Position numbers and translations under genes: made by a program. Positions 46,626 to 59,896 of a stretch of 64,000 bases of DNA are shown here, one piece after another. Source of the stretch: Phaseolus vulgaris (lineage: Eukaryota > Streptophyta > Magnoliopsida > Fabales > Fabaceae); assembly GCF_000499845.2 (NCBI RefSeq), contig NC_023759.2, positions 48,768,172-48,832,171 of the forward strand, in the 5' to 3' direction. The notes beneath the pieces were generated by a model. It saw only the letters and a program-made list of their open reading frames with translations. It ran no database searches and was not told the origin of the DNA. How positions within the stretch are numbered: position 1 is the stretch's first letter; the number at the start of each line of letters is the position of its first letter.

Positions 46626-49306
46626 CTATTTGAAGAAAGATCCACTCTTGATAGCATCCTCGTTGGCATTTCCAAGAGCAGCCTCATTCAAGTACTGGTC
46701 AGCCAATTGGACTCTCTTCACATTCTCTTGTTCTTGGACAAGCATGCTAGCATACAGCAAGAGCTTGTCCAGAGTCATCTTGGGCTGGTCAAAGGTAGGA
46801 GGTCCTTCCTTTGAGTTCACAAGCTTCTTCCCAACAGAATCAACACCAACACCAGAAATCCACTTCCTTACTTCATCATCATACACTCTGGCCCTCAGTG
46901 CACCAAAGAAATCTGCACCACAACATGGGATGTTATTGCAGTTATTTGTGAAAATACAATCAAATTGCTCCTTGGTTTTATTATTTTCAATGGAATCAAA
47001 TTGTTCTCTTTCTTAAACTCATCTAATGTTGTTCTTTTTTAAAATTGGAACCCAAATTCTACCTTAGTGTTACAGTTTTTGGTTCTTAGTTCTTACCAAT
47101 GGATTGGCCAGGGTGTTTGTCAACAAGCTCGACAATGTCCTTTTCAGGAACACCATCGGTCCGGAAAATTCCCTTGCAAACACCAATGCGGTCTTCCCTT
47201 GTTGGTGCCCAGTAGAACTTCTCCATACGACCATCACGGATGAGAGGAGCATAAAGTGTTGAGAAATCGTTACCAGTGACAATGATGGGCACACGGGCGT
47301 TATCTTCCTTGTTGTACATACCAGGAAGCTGCACATTTGTGGGGTTATCAGCAATGTTCATGAGAGTGGCATTCACCATCTGGTTGTTCACAGTGTATTG
47401 GGTGGTTCCACCAAGACGACCTGCTCCTGCATCAAGATCATTGATGAACAGAACACACATCTTTCCCTTCTTGATTAAGTCTGAGGCTTCACGGTATCTC
47501 TGCCTAATCAATTTTGCTGGCTCTCCGGCATTTCCACTTTCCAACTCTCCAGCACTCATCATGATGGGGCTGTAATGTAATCACAATTCAAACAAATCAA
47601 ATATAAAGAGTGTTCAGTTCATTTGTTGTGAGCTTCAATACAATATAATTCAAATCTTTGATGAAGTATGAGTATTGCCAGATATCAATACTTCCTACTC
47701 TGTGTTTGAGTGGGGATTTGTGAAAATGAATTCGAAGTTAAATAGTTCATGTTTGGACATGTTTATCTCAAACCATGTAAAAATAGTAAAATCTAGGACA
47801 AAATTTTGGGTTCAACACAAAAGTTGTTTAAATTCCTCTCCATGATACAGAACATGTGATTTTATATATAAAATTACTTTAGCTATATTTGATGACCGTG
47901 ATTAAAAAGTTCACATAATGAAGGGGATAGTTCAGCAAGAACTCACTTGATTCCCATCTTGGCAAAGACAAGCTCACATTGGAAAGATTTTCCTTGTCCC
48001 TTGCCTCCCCAGACACCAAGAATGAGAGGAACCTGCAAAAGGATTAGAAAAAAAATGAATGGTGTCTCCCAATTTGAGAAAAGTTGAAGTGCAATTTATG
48101 CAGAGAAGATGTTTGTGGTGGCATGCCTTGATGTTGGGCAAGGTCATGAAGTTCTTGGCGATGTGAACAACAAGCTTGTCCAAAAAAGCTGGAGCAATGT
48201 AGAAACCATCCTTCATGTTGTCAAAGTCGTACCTAAATTAAGAAGCACAGAAGATGATGATGATGATGATATAAAAAAGAGAATGAAACGGTAAATAAAG
48301 GGTTTAGAGATTATGTGAGGAAGAAAGAGTATACTGACTGGCGTAGTCCAGCGCTGAGGTACTCGTGGGAGCTCATGACTGCATAGTGAGTTCCAGCATC
48401 CATTGGAGCTTGGAAAAGAGAATCAACCAAACCCTTCCCTCTTGTGATGTCTTGTTGGTCATCAGAAACATCGTAGGCTAGACCCCTCCATCTGTCCCCC
48501 TCGGTCTGCTGGGTCTCCTCGATCTCTTTGTCTGCAGCAACAATTTTGAAGCTTCCAGATGTCAACTTGCTGTTAGGGACCCTTGAGCTAATAACCTTCT
48601 TCAAGCTTGTGCCAAAGAAAGCTGAACTGGGACCTGAAGCTCCGCCTCCAGATCCATTCAGATTCAACTGCAATGTCACATCACAGTAACTCATGTTATA
48701 CCATGCACAATCATGAGCCATATAAACATGCAAATCAAGCAACTTAATGCACCAATAGCACAACACAGACACTGATACTCTTAGATTTTGTTTGGATTAC
48801 AAATATGTTTTTCATAATAAGTTTAAGTTTTAAGAAGATTAATGTATTTTTTTTTTAAATTATGTTAGAACCGAACTAAAATTATTATAAATTCAATAAA
48901 TATTTTTTGAATTGGATACTTCACCGATACGTGTCCTACTAATATCAGGATGTCGATATTCGATATGTATATCCAACATGAACATAAGAGTCCGAAACTC
49001 ATATATTTAAACTCAGCATGTAACTATACAACCATGACACACTTTACAACTATGACACATAAAATGAAGATATAGTAACCCTTGTTTGGAAGTGACAGAG
49101 GGTTACGTGAGCTGAATAAACATGTGCGAGCCTACTTGTTTTTACATTTCCTAACACTTGAGCATTCATCATGCAATGATTACCATGATGCTAGATAAAG
49201 ATGGATATCAAAGAAGACATGAAAAGGGAAAGAGTGTAAGAAAGTAGGAAAGATATCGTACAAGGGTTCTGTTGACAGCGCCGACAGTGGAGAGGGAGGC
49301 AGCCAT
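46626..49306 (-). CDS. RCA: Ribulose-bisphosphate carboxylase/oxygenase activase, short (beta) form, 441 aa
   Basis: Six exons: 49306-49262, 48667-48339, 48232-48127, 48032-47947, 47569-47097 and 46912-46626 (1326 bp in frame). The first 58 or so residues ([14 protein letters not shown] … Ser/Gly-rich … SFKIVA) are a chloroplast transit peptide. The AAA+ core has Walker A GGKGQGKS (169-176) and Walker [12 protein letters not shown] (227-237), plus family segments [18 protein letters not shown] and [17 protein letters not shown]. The enzyme uses ATP to strip inhibitory sugar phosphates from Rubisco in the stroma. It ends [14 protein letters not shown], the redox-insensitive short form. Intron 3 starts with GC instead of GT. 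A perfect G-box lies upstream, as expected for a light-driven photosynthesis gene. Confidence 0.97.
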
Positions 49307-49471
49307 GGAAGTGCTGTTGTGGAGAGAAAGGGTAAGGTTGTTGTTGAGTTGCAAATTCAGTGGTGGATGGCTTAGTATAAGCGAAGGGTACGTCTGACTT
49401 ATAGTAGTTGCCTGTGCTCAAAAGGATTGGTCACAGAGGCCTAAGATCCACACATAGAAGATTGAACAGCA

Positions 49472-49481
49472 GCCACGTGGC
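49472..49481. promoter_or_regulatory. Perfect palindromic G-box in the Rubisco activase promoter
   Basis: GCCACGTGGC lies 166 bp upstream of the start codon. This 10-bp palindrome is the classic light-response element of rbcS and activase promoters, bound by bZIP/bHLH factors. A weak TATA-like TTATACTAAG sits near 49376-49385. Function is inferred from position. Confidence 0.6.
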
Positions 49482-50108
49482 AAGATACTGTGCCTCCAAG
49501 GTTTTTTGTCCCTCTTAGTCGAGGATTTTGAGGTTGTCATTGCAGCTTTTTCTATCTCCACCAGAATTAAGGAGATTTGTTTGCCACACAAGCCTTGAAG
49601 AACTTGTGTCGTTTATTCAAATTCAAGCATCTTCAATCTTGATAACCAATCATAAGAGTAATAATATTAGAATTGGTAAGTGGCATAATTTTTGAGGTTG
49701 TCTTTTTACAGAGGTAGAGATGGTACTAATGACCCCACATTGGAGCCAATGGGTTCATTTGAAGATGAATTATTGTTGGTAGAAACAAGAAATTTAATTG
49801 GTGAGTCTCAGATAATTTCATGAATGAAGGGGATTGAGCCCTATTACATCCCTTGACCCTACCATGTCTCTCTCCTTCTTTCTTCTATCTGTTCTGTGTG
49901 GCCAACATTCTTCACTTGCAACTAAAGGAAATTCACAACTTCACTGCTTTTTCTTCACTGTTAAGCTTCCAAATAACAAGAAACAAATTTAAAACTACAA
50001 AAAATTGATTATTTGATGTTTAATTATCTAAAATATAAGCTTGTTTAATATTTTCATTTTCTCATTTCAATCATATATCCTAACTTTGAAAACCTAAACA
50101 TATAGAAT

Positions 50109-50269
50109 GTCTAGCTTATGCAGAAAACATTATCGGTCTATTGTTTCTGGGATGTTTGTTCATCTTTTTATTCTTGGAGATTCTTAATGTGGTCTGGTTT
50201 ATGTAAAAGGGTGGGGATACCCCTTTTGTATCCCTCTTAATTTAATTTCATTCTTTGATGATAAAAAAA
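50109..50269 (+). mobile_element. 5'-truncated LINE-like 3' end with A-tail and target duplication
   Basis: A 161-bp insert ending CTTTGATGAT followed by nine A's. It is flanked by an 18-bp direct repeat with one mismatch (AACCTAAACATATAGAAT at 50091-50108; AACCTAAACACATAGAAT at 50270-50287). The interior GGTATCCC/TATCCCTCTTAATTTAAT style matches LINE 3' ends in legumes. A-tail plus variable-length target duplication are hallmarks of target-primed reverse transcription. Confidence 0.65.
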
Positions 50270-50372
50270 AACCTAAACACATAGAATAACCTATTTCAAT
50301 TATTTTTATACTAAATCCTAACCTTTAAAACCTAAACCTACATAATAACCTATTCCAATTCTTTTCGTACTA
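50270..50372. repeat. Tandem duplication, period about 52 bp
   Basis: AAACCTAAACACATAGAATA ACCTATTTCAATT…TACTAAA is followed by AAACCTAAACCTACATAATA ACCTATTCCAATT…TACTAAG. Confidence 0.7.
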
Positions 50373-52500
50373 AGTATTTAGATGGTTTAAAGTTAAAATA
50401 AATTTCATATTATATTATATAAATGAATGTGTCTAAAACATATTCAATTTTACTTATTATTTTGATTTAATTTAATTATTTTTTTTATTTTTTTTATTGA
50501 TAACATTGTAACAAAGAATATGGATGTAAGGTTGTTATAAGAAAATTAATATTAATTTTATCTTTTATAATTCTTAGTTGTTTCTCTTTGTATATATGTC
50601 TAGTCTTTATTTTATTTTACTTTTTTAATTTTATTTTTTATTGTCTCTTTGTTTTATATTTTATCTTTTATCTAGACTAAAATGAATGTACAGCTTGAAT
50701 CTATTAAGGCTCTCTATTTTGATTGATGTAAAGAAAAGAAAATAGAAGAAATATTTTTTTTTTCATATTCTTTATTTTTTTTCTTTTGTTATCTCAGTTT
50801 TTTTATAATACATTATATAAAAAATAACACATTTATTCACTATAGTTGTTTTGTAAAAAGTTGGTAGAAAAATCTCCAATAGTGATACAAATTTACAGTA
50901 ACTCGAATTGTTTGTAAAAGTTGACAACCTGAGATATGACATTGCAATATAAGAGTAAAATGTCTGGAAAATTAGTTTGATTGTGCATGGAGAAAAGTGT
51001 TGTTTGCATGAGAGTATTTGCATGCCTTATCTTTGGGAAAGAAGAGGAAAAATAACAAGACATTAGACTTCTACAAATCTACTTTATCTTTTTATATCAT
51101 AAGAATATAGTGTGCTTTTATCACCTAATTACATCATTCAATGTTGCATTATCTCATAGAATTATGTTATGTTACATCATTTAGTATTACATTGTTTAAT
51201 GATGAATCTTTTTAAAAATTTCATATATTTTCAAGTTGCTAGAAAGTTTCCTATTTTTCTTAGCTTTCATTAAAAATAAGTTGTAAATACACATTATATT
51301 AAAATAAAATTATAACAATAACATATGATATAAATAACGAAGAATACGTTATCAATTAAAATTCAATTGGTGACTAAAATAATATATAGCTCAAATAATA
51401 AATGTAAATTTGAAAAAAAAAATTATATTAACAAAAAATTATAAGAAATTGAAAAAAAAACATTAAAGTTTTAATTAAATGGTCCACAAATAATAATGTG
51501 GGTAGGATAATGAATCCCTACCTTTTGAAGACATAAAAGATCAACGTTGCGTACGTGTTTCAACAAACATTATTTATCCATTTATATTTTGGACTTTAGT
51601 TTTTCCTCCAATAAAGCTTCGGACGTCTCAAATATTTTCAATTATCTCTAATGTAAGTGTTTTAATTAAAAATATAACTTTGAAATCTAAGTTTGATAAG
51701 GAATCTTGATTGAAACTTGATGTGATATGAATTTTAAAACTTATAATTTTGAATAAGATTTTGAATGATAAAAAATAATAACTATTTTTTTCGGTTTGGA
51801 AATAATTAAAATGTGAAAAAAAATATTAAATTATAAATCTTATGAGAATTTTATATTAAAAATTACAATAATAGTTTAAAATAATGTGATATGGTGACGT
51901 TAGTATAAAATAAAATAAAGATACTTATACTGAAGATAACTTTAAAGTAGTGATTTTACAGTTTTCTTGTTTTTTCAAACCATAAAGCAGATAGAGAAAG
52001 AAAAAACTACATAAGGGTTTACTTTTTGCTAAATAAAGAACCCAAATTCAGAAGTGTTTGTACAAGAAATTGTCCTACAAATAGCAATAATAAATATCCA
52101 CGAACGAGAATCTGCATTGGGAGTTTCCCTTCCATGAAATCCTGATAAAATTTTAACCTGCACATGCTCACGTAAAATGACAAAAATACTCTTAAAATAG
52201 AGGGGAATGTGGATAAAAATATAAATTTGAAATTTTTTTTCAAAACATTTTTCTGGATTTAGATTTTCAAGACATTATAGAAGATGATTTAAAATCCAAT
52301 GATAAGGCATGTTGTTTAAGGAACAGATTGCAATCAACTAAATTTTTCAACCGTTATTACAGTTAAAAAAACCCACTTTCCTTACAAAACCAAACATACT
52401 GTTCCTAGGAGAGGACAGCCATGACATGAAAAATACATCAAGAGAATTATATTATATGATTAAAAACACGGTTGCCAAATGATCTAAGCACAGGAAGTAC

Positions 52501-52794
52501 CTTTATGAGGACTCTATGATTCAAGGGATTAAGATCCTTGACGTCATCAGTTTCAAGTATACCAACAATGTCATCATCCTTCACAATAAGATGCTTTGTA
52601 CCATTGAATTCTACCTCAGTACCAGCGTATTTGGAATACAGCACATGAAAGCATCAATTAGAGCCAACCCCACTCCTTCCCCAGAAAATTAAACACAGAT
52701 CACATAAGGTTTAAAGACCTCCAACATAGCAGCACCATTACCTTCACACTAACATCCACTTTTGTCTTTCCTTCACCAACATCAACCACCTCAC
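52501..52794 (-). pseudogene. Chloroplast 20-kDa co-chaperonin (CPN20) pseudogene fragment
   Basis: Two exon-like pieces on the minus strand. 52794-52742 encodes GEVVDVGEGKTKVDVSVK. 52644-52501 encodes VLYSKYAGTEVEFNGTKHLI … DDDIVGILETDD, then VKDLNPLNHRVLIK. Together they match the end of the first and the start of the second GroES-like half of CPN20, the plastid co-chaperonin. The intervening intron lacks a usable AG acceptor: the expected TGAQV codons are scrambled (TTGATGCTTTCATG) and out of frame. The rest of both halves is missing. Keeping intron positions means a genomic duplication, not a retrocopy. Non-functional. Confidence 0.8.
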
Positions 52795-53150
52795 CTATTT
52801 TCAGAAAATAATTGATCTACCATTACCAATGTTCCAAAAGAATGCATTGGAATAGAACTCAGACTACCTTTAATACCAAATCAAATGGAGGATATAACGA
52901 AGGACTGAGTGAACTTACTCCGTGTAGTCACTCAAGTAAATAATATTTGGCCATTCTTCCTTACCTGCTAACACATTCCAAGCAAGCAACATCGTAGCAC
53001 CGTAAAATTAAGAAAACTAAAGCTGCAACTGAATTTTACTTGTACAGGATGATTGCATAAAAATAAGCATTATGTTGCAGACATTTATTTTATAAATTTA
53101 ATTTAAAAATTATGCTATCCTCACAACCATTGCATCTGGTTTAACTGTTT

Positions 53151-53232
53151 ATCAAATCGACAGCCTATAATTAATGTGCATATCGGTAGTCATCAGATCA
53201 ACAGCCTATAGTCAGTGTGCATATTGGTAATA
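53151..53232. repeat. 41-bp tandem duplication
   Basis: ATCAAATCGACAGCCTATAA … GTGCATATCGGTA is followed directly by ATCAGATCAACAGCCTATAG … GTGCATATTGGTA. It lies just 3' of the FGAM synthase gene. Confidence 0.85.
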
Positions 53233-53420
53233 AACGGTTGTGCAAGTACAAATATTTTTAGTGCTGAAAACGGTTTCTTCAAGAATCTTGGTATATTCCA
53301 CTGCCAAGACCTGTCCATTAATTATTGATAGTAAACAAAAGGAAGAGATGATGGATAATTCATCAACAAAAACAAGGACAAGTGCTTTATTATACAAAAA
53401 AGAAAAAACATACGGTGATC

Positions 53421-56400
53421 TCAGGAACACCACTCTCTCGCATTCTGGAACATGCGCAACCAAGGACTAGGCCCATTCTTCTCTACATGCCAGTGCTTTG
53501 GATACCATGGGAACTGCCACATTAAGAAGCAACGTTCTGGATGAGGCATCATGGCAAGATGTCTCCCATCTGGGGAACAAATAGCTGCAGCCCCTAAAGG
53601 AGAGCCATTCACATTGAAAGGGTAGGCCTCAGTTGGATTCCCAGCATCATCACAATATCTTACAGGAGCTAACTCAGAATGAACTATTCGGTCAAATACA
53701 CCTTCGTCTGGAAAGTAAGCTCTTCCTTCACCATGAGCAGCCCATATACCCATTGTGCTACCTTCCATGCCCCTGAACATCATAGCTGGTGAGGGCAGTA
53801 TGGTAACACTTGTAAAGCGGCATTCAAACCGCCCTGACGCGTTATGAATGAACCTTGGTTGTGATAGGTCACCACCAGCACCATGCACACCCCCAATTTG
53901 TGGCCCAGGTACCCACCCCAACAAAGCCATTAGCTGACACCCGTTGCATACACCTAGACTAAAAGTGTCCGGTCGCTTGTAAAACTCCTGAAATTGCTGC
54001 AAAACATGCTCATTGAATCTTATGCAAGCAGACCAACCTTTTGCAGAATCAAGCACATCAGCATAGCTAAATCCACCAACAAACACAATTCCACGAAACT
54101 CTTGCAAAGACGTCTTTCGATTGAGAAGGTCTGACATAGTAACATCCCATGGCTCAAAACCAGCAGCATAAAATGCTGCAGCCATTTCTCGGTCTCCATT
54201 GCTTCCTTCTTCTCTAATCACAGCCACTTTAGGTTTCACAGTTGCAGACAAAAACTTTTCCTCAGTGAAGACAGGAAGATAGGTCAGATCCCATGAGGGT
54301 TCATATCGATGTTTTAGTCCTTCTTTCTCCATATCCACACAAGATGCCAGTCTTTGGAACCTTTCCAGCTGAAAACTGGTCTCTTCCCACATGTCCCTTA
54401 GAGTGCTAGTTTTTTCTGTTAAGAAAACCTCCCCATCAACCTTAACTTCTATTGATGGACTGGCAGTTACTTGACCAATGATTTCAGCTGAAACTCCCAC
54501 ATTGATCAATTTGTCCATTACCAAAGTCAGATTTTTCTTGCTTACCTCAAGAACTAACCCAAGCTCTTCAGCATAGAGTGTTTGGAAGAGGCTGTTACCT
54601 TGAGATGTCATGTCCAAATTAAGTCCGCAATTACCAGCAAATGCCATCTCTAAGGCACAAACAAGCAGCCCACCATCGCTGATATCATGGCCAGCAGAGA
54701 TCAGTTCATCAGTAAGAAGATCTTGAACACCTTCAAAGACCTTTTTAAGGTAAGGAACGTCATCAAGATCAGGGCACTCATCCCCAACTTGGTCAAACGC
54801 CTGGGCAAAAGCAGATCCACCTAACCGCCTCTGACCTTTTGACAAATCAATATGAAGCAAAACACCTTCATCCTTAAGTTTTAAGTCTGGAGTCACTGTT
54901 TTTGTTATATCAGCACAGGTAACATAAACACTGATAACAAGATTTCCAGGAGCCTTGACAACTTCTCCATCAGAATGGGCTGCCATAGAAAGGCTGTCTT
55001 TCCCTCCATCAATAGCAATGCCAAGTTCAATCATTGCTTCAGATAAAGATATGGCAGCATCATACATGTCAGCTCCTTCCCCATCAAGCTTGGCAGCATA
55101 CATCCAATTACCACTAGCCTTGACATCAGAAAGGGAAGTGACCTTCGCCCATACAAGATTTGTTAGTGCTTCTCCAACAGCCAACCGAGCCATTGCTTTG
55201 GGGTCTAACAAGCCTTTAATTGGCTGTTCCCCAATGGCACAAGCACCTCCAGTCAAATCAGTAAAAGTTTGAGCTGTAACAGCAACATCGGCAAGGGGAA
55301 TCTGCAAAGGACCAACAGTTTGCTGCTGAGCAACTAGACCAGTAACACACCTATCAACTTTTGTTGTTAAGAAACGTTTTGAACAGACAGATGGTAAACT
55401 CAACACTCTCTTCAAAGAATCTATCACTGTAATCCCAGGGGCAATATCAAGTGGCTCCCGCTCATAGACCACCCGATTAAAGTGAAAAGACTTTTTAGGC
55501 ATGTTACCAAGGACTTTCTCCAATTCAAGATCAACTGCAGGCGGAGGTGGAGGAAGTCCATTTGAAATACACTGTTGGGTTGCTAAGCGATCGACTAACA
55601 CAACACGTCCATCACCACTAATAGTTCCAATAACAGCCATTGAAACTTTTTCCCTGCTACAGATTGATTCCAAGAGATCACGACTTTCAGGCTTCACCAA
55701 GATTGCATCCTGCTCCTGATACTCTGCCCCCCAAATTTCTAGAACAGACATTGTATGATCACCAACAACAATTGCTCGGACATCTATCTCAGCACCCTTT
55801 GGATATATAATTTCCTTCACAACATTGCAGTTCCCACCAGCACCCTGATCATGAATGCTGATTATTGGGTTTTTATCCCCCATCTCAATACAGGCCCGAA
55901 CAAGACGATATAGTTTTTGAGCCATCTCAGCATCCCCACGTTGCACAGCATTGAAATCAAGCTCTGCATCATTCTGCCCACTGACCATGCTTGAGGCTGC
56001 CCCACCTCCCATACCAATGCGATAAGCTGGGCCTCCAATCTTGACAACCAGCATCCCAATGTCAGGTTCTCCCTTTGTTATATGAAGGTGGTCTATCTGT
56101 CCAATGCCTGCACTGAACATGATTGGCTTCAACCATTCTCGCCTCTCCCCGCTAGGAAGTCTCATTCCAAAAGTTCTGCAGAAACCCTGGATCAATGGCT
56201 CTCCAAATTTGTTCCCATAATCAGATGCGCCGTTACTAGAATCTATAAGAATCTGTAAAGGTGGTGCCAAATTCGATGGATAAGTAAAGGAGGGATCTTC
56301 CCATGGAGCATAAAAGCCTGACGTGTTGAGATTCCCAACACAATAACCAGCTGTAGCTGCCTGGACAAAGGAGCCCCTTCCAGTAGCATGTGTATCCCTA

Positions 56401-57976
56401 ATGCGACCTCCTGCACCCGTCTCTGCACCAGGATAAGGTGCCACTGCGCATGGAAAATTATGTGTTTCAGCTGTAAATAGTATATCTAACTCACTTACTG
56501 CAATTTCTAATGGACATGAGGAGCCAGGCTGAACTGGTCGGAGCTGCTTTACAGGGAAACCCCTTATAGCACTTGAGTTATCCTTAAACCCAATAACTGA
56601 GTTATTTGGATTTGCCTGCAGAGTACTTTTCACAATTTGCATTAGAGTCTTATTCATAAGTTGTCCATCAATGAAAATGTTTCCAGTAAAAAACCAATGT
56701 CTGCTATGCTCACTGTTGGATTGCGCAATATCAAACAACTCCACATTTGTCGGGTTACGCTTAATGTCTTCTCTGAAAAGTTTGGTGTAGAATTCTAAAT
56801 CCTGGTCATCAAAGGCAAAACCCATCTCTAAATTAATCTCTTCTAATGCCTTCCGTCCCCTCTCCATAACAGGTATATAACGAATCTCCTCGGGAACAAT
56901 ACTAGTCTCAAAGGATGTTAACTTCTGACTATAAACACATTCAGTCATTCTATCATGCACCATAAATGCAAATTCATTTATTTGATTATCTTGCAGTGCA
57001 CTTGTGGTGAACAACAAGTACCTCCTTGACCGTTCCAAACGGGTGACTTCCGTCAATCCACAAGCATGGCAAATTGCCACAGCATTAGTAGACCAAGCTG
57101 TGGTAAATGACAACCTGGGACCAACCTCGACTATAACTGGAGTCAATCCCTCCTTCCTCTTCTTCTCAAGAAAGCTCTCATTTCCCAGATTCTCGGGCTC
57201 AAATGTTTCTTCAAGAAGCCATTTAAGGACAGAAATTTTTTCACTCGAAAGTTGTGAACTAAGGCCAACATTATAACATTGCTCCGTTTGTATTTCCACG
57301 ATCTGACTACAGATTTTCACCTGAGCATCCTTTAAAAGCTCAGCAGCTGCACTTTTTTGCATAAACGGTACCCGGAATAAATGAACAACCTCCGAGGCAG
57401 GCATCTCAACCAAGCCAGGTTGCTCTTCTACAACTGCTCTGGGATTTTCTTGAGCGTGACACCTTAAAGACAAAGCTCTTCGAGTTGATCCCAAAGCCCA
57501 ATTCCTATTCCAAAGCGTACCCCAAAGCATGTGACTTCTATGTTTCTGAGGCTTCTTCTTCAAGAACAATGTCTGCCTTGAAGTACCCTGAAACCAAAAT
57601 CAACAAAACCCATAAACAAAGATGCATTTTCATTTGCCAAATTAAACATAGTGCACCAACTAGTCAACGACAAAGATATAAACAAAACAAACACAAACCC
57701 ATGTCAACCTATGCTAGTTTGCTAGTTTAACACGCTTCACCAAGTAATACACGAACAACTGAAATAATAACAACCTATGCCAAAGGAACAAAACTTAAAC
57801 GAATCAAAATATGCTATTACGAGCATCAAAGCTTGAAACACCCCTCCCCCAAAAAAAATGACGACAACAACAATTAATAAATAAAAGGGGTCCATCAAAT
57901 AATGCTAATTCAAAGACACGGAGGAAAACCAAACCTGCAGCAATTGAGACACCCCAAATTCCGTGACAGCCGCCAT
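53421..57976 (-). CDS. Phosphoribosylformylglycinamidine synthase (FGAM synthase, PurL type), organellar, 1402 aa
   Basis: Exon 1 is 57976-57935 (MAAVTEFGVSQLLQ) and exon 2 is 57587-53421, joined in frame. The Arg/Lys/Ser-rich first 65 or so residues are a plastid/mitochondrial targeting peptide. The large PurL body follows, with tandem synthase domains (for example FSAGIGQIDHLHITKGEP, RIGMGGGAASSMVSGQ, GIAIDGGKDSLSM). The C-terminal class-I glutaminase has nucleophile C1228 in GVCNGCQ and H1363/E1365 in MMPHPER. The enzyme converts FGAR plus glutamine and ATP to FGAM, step four of purine synthesis. In ureide-exporting legumes this pathway is strongly used in nodules. All catalytic residues are present and the length matches plant orthologues. 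An expected minor feature is the tiny 42-bp first exon. Confidence 0.96.
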
Positions 57977-59860
57977 GTCCTCGATCAAGTGTTGGGAAGC
58001 TCTTAAACAAGAATAGAGGGCGAAAAATAAAATCTTTGAGGACTAAGCAGAATCATAAAAGGTTATGGTGCGAATAAAAGTGAAACGAAGAATACCGAAA
58101 CAAAAAGAGTGTGGCAGCAGCGTAAAACAAAGAGGGTTTTGATGAGGCAAGAATAAAAAAAAAACTCTGTTGATTGCTTTGGCGCTATTTCTTATTCTTC
58201 AATTTTATATTCTTTTTATCCAACTCCTCTGTTTCATAGATCTATTCTTTTTCTTTGTCTCATAAATTTTGAAACTTCCTAAAAATTAAAAGTTGTATTT
58301 ATACACTTTTCAGCATAGTGAAATATCAAATATTAATTAATTTCAATTATAAAAAAAAATAGTGAATCCAAATTGTTTTGATTTGAAGGTTGCTTGGTAT
58401 AAATGTGGATATTATATTTTTAATTAATATTTTTAGGTATTAATAACAAAATTAATGCAGTATTATACTTGTAATATTTTTCAGTATAATAAAAAAGAAA
58501 TAAAATTAATTTCTTGATGCAGTAAAGAATAATTTTTAAGAAATTTTGTGATAAGGATGGATTTTAAATTAGATTTTTTTTCCCTGATTTAGATTAAGAA
58601 ACTAGTAATATTATTATTATATGGCCCTTCACTATACTCCAAGTATAATTGGCTCTTCGCTGAACTCTAAGTACAAAGATTTTCTTTTTAAAATTTCAAT
58701 GGTTATCAAATATTAAAATATTTGAAACTAATAATTGATGAGATAAAATGTTTCAATATAAACTTTATCTTCTGTTGTTGTATAAAATTCACTCCTATGT
58801 ACTACATTTTTTTACATTGCTGTGTTTATTTTAACATCAAAATATAGTTTGTGCTTAGTTTAATAAACATACAGATATTATTATTATCATTATTTTTATA
58901 TTTAATAGGTGTTTAGGTAACTAAATATATATTATATAAATTTAAATTTAAATATATATGCCTACTTATAAAAGAATTTTCCATTATAACTATTTTTTTA
59001 TTTGAATATGTGTTCTAATATTTGGTAATAATAATTATCACAGATAGTTTTTCACGTACTTTTTATATATATCTTATTGTATATTTCTATTTAATACTGT
59101 CTACATTTATATATAAAAAACTTTCTCATTATAATTGTTTTTTATATACTTTTTATTTCTTATTTTATCTTACAGATAAATTCTAATACTTAGCAATCAT
59201 AGTTATTTTATTTTTTTTAATCTTGATAAGAGTACACAAATAAAAAAATAATAAATAAAATTTTTAATTTTTTAAAATTGAAAAAATTATGAATGATATG
59301 TTTTATATAATTTAATTAGTGAAAATATTTGTTAACAACATTTTTATTTATTTTGAATAATATGTATAAAGACATTCCCATCAATCTTTATCTTTATTTG
59401 ATTTTCCTTTCATGAAGAATTTAATGTTTTCTTCTTAAAGAGAGAATTTGATATTTTAAATATATGAATACACATAAATTTATATTTCATTTAAATAAAT
59501 ATAAATACACATATAATAATAATAATAAAAATAAAAAATACAAATATACAAAACACAAACATTTAAAATAATTTATAAATTTATATTTATAATATAAACA
59601 TGTGAATAATAACATCATTTATTCAAATTTTAATATTAAAAAAAATATAATATTAAAAAAACAGATATACCCCACGATAGCACTTATATTTCTGCTAGTG
59701 TATATAAATCAAAATGATATAAAAAATTACAAGATCATAAAACACAACTAACATACTAGTTTAGTAACTATTCACTTAAACCTATCATAATTAGTATCAA
59801 TATATCTATAACTAATTATCTTAAATTTTAAATCTTATTAAAGATAAATTTTTTCTCATC

Positions 59861-59896
59861 AATTATATATAAATATATATATATTTATATATAATT
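59861..59896. repeat. Perfect 36-bp AT palindrome
   Basis: AATTATATATAAATATAT is followed immediately by its exact reverse complement. Confidence 0.9.

Larger units (their letters stand above)
49500..52440. other. Intergenic spacer with LINE tail
   Basis: AT-rich. It contains a 5'-truncated LINE-like insertion (50109-50269) and a local tandem duplication (50270-50372). No gene is supported. Confidence 0.6.
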
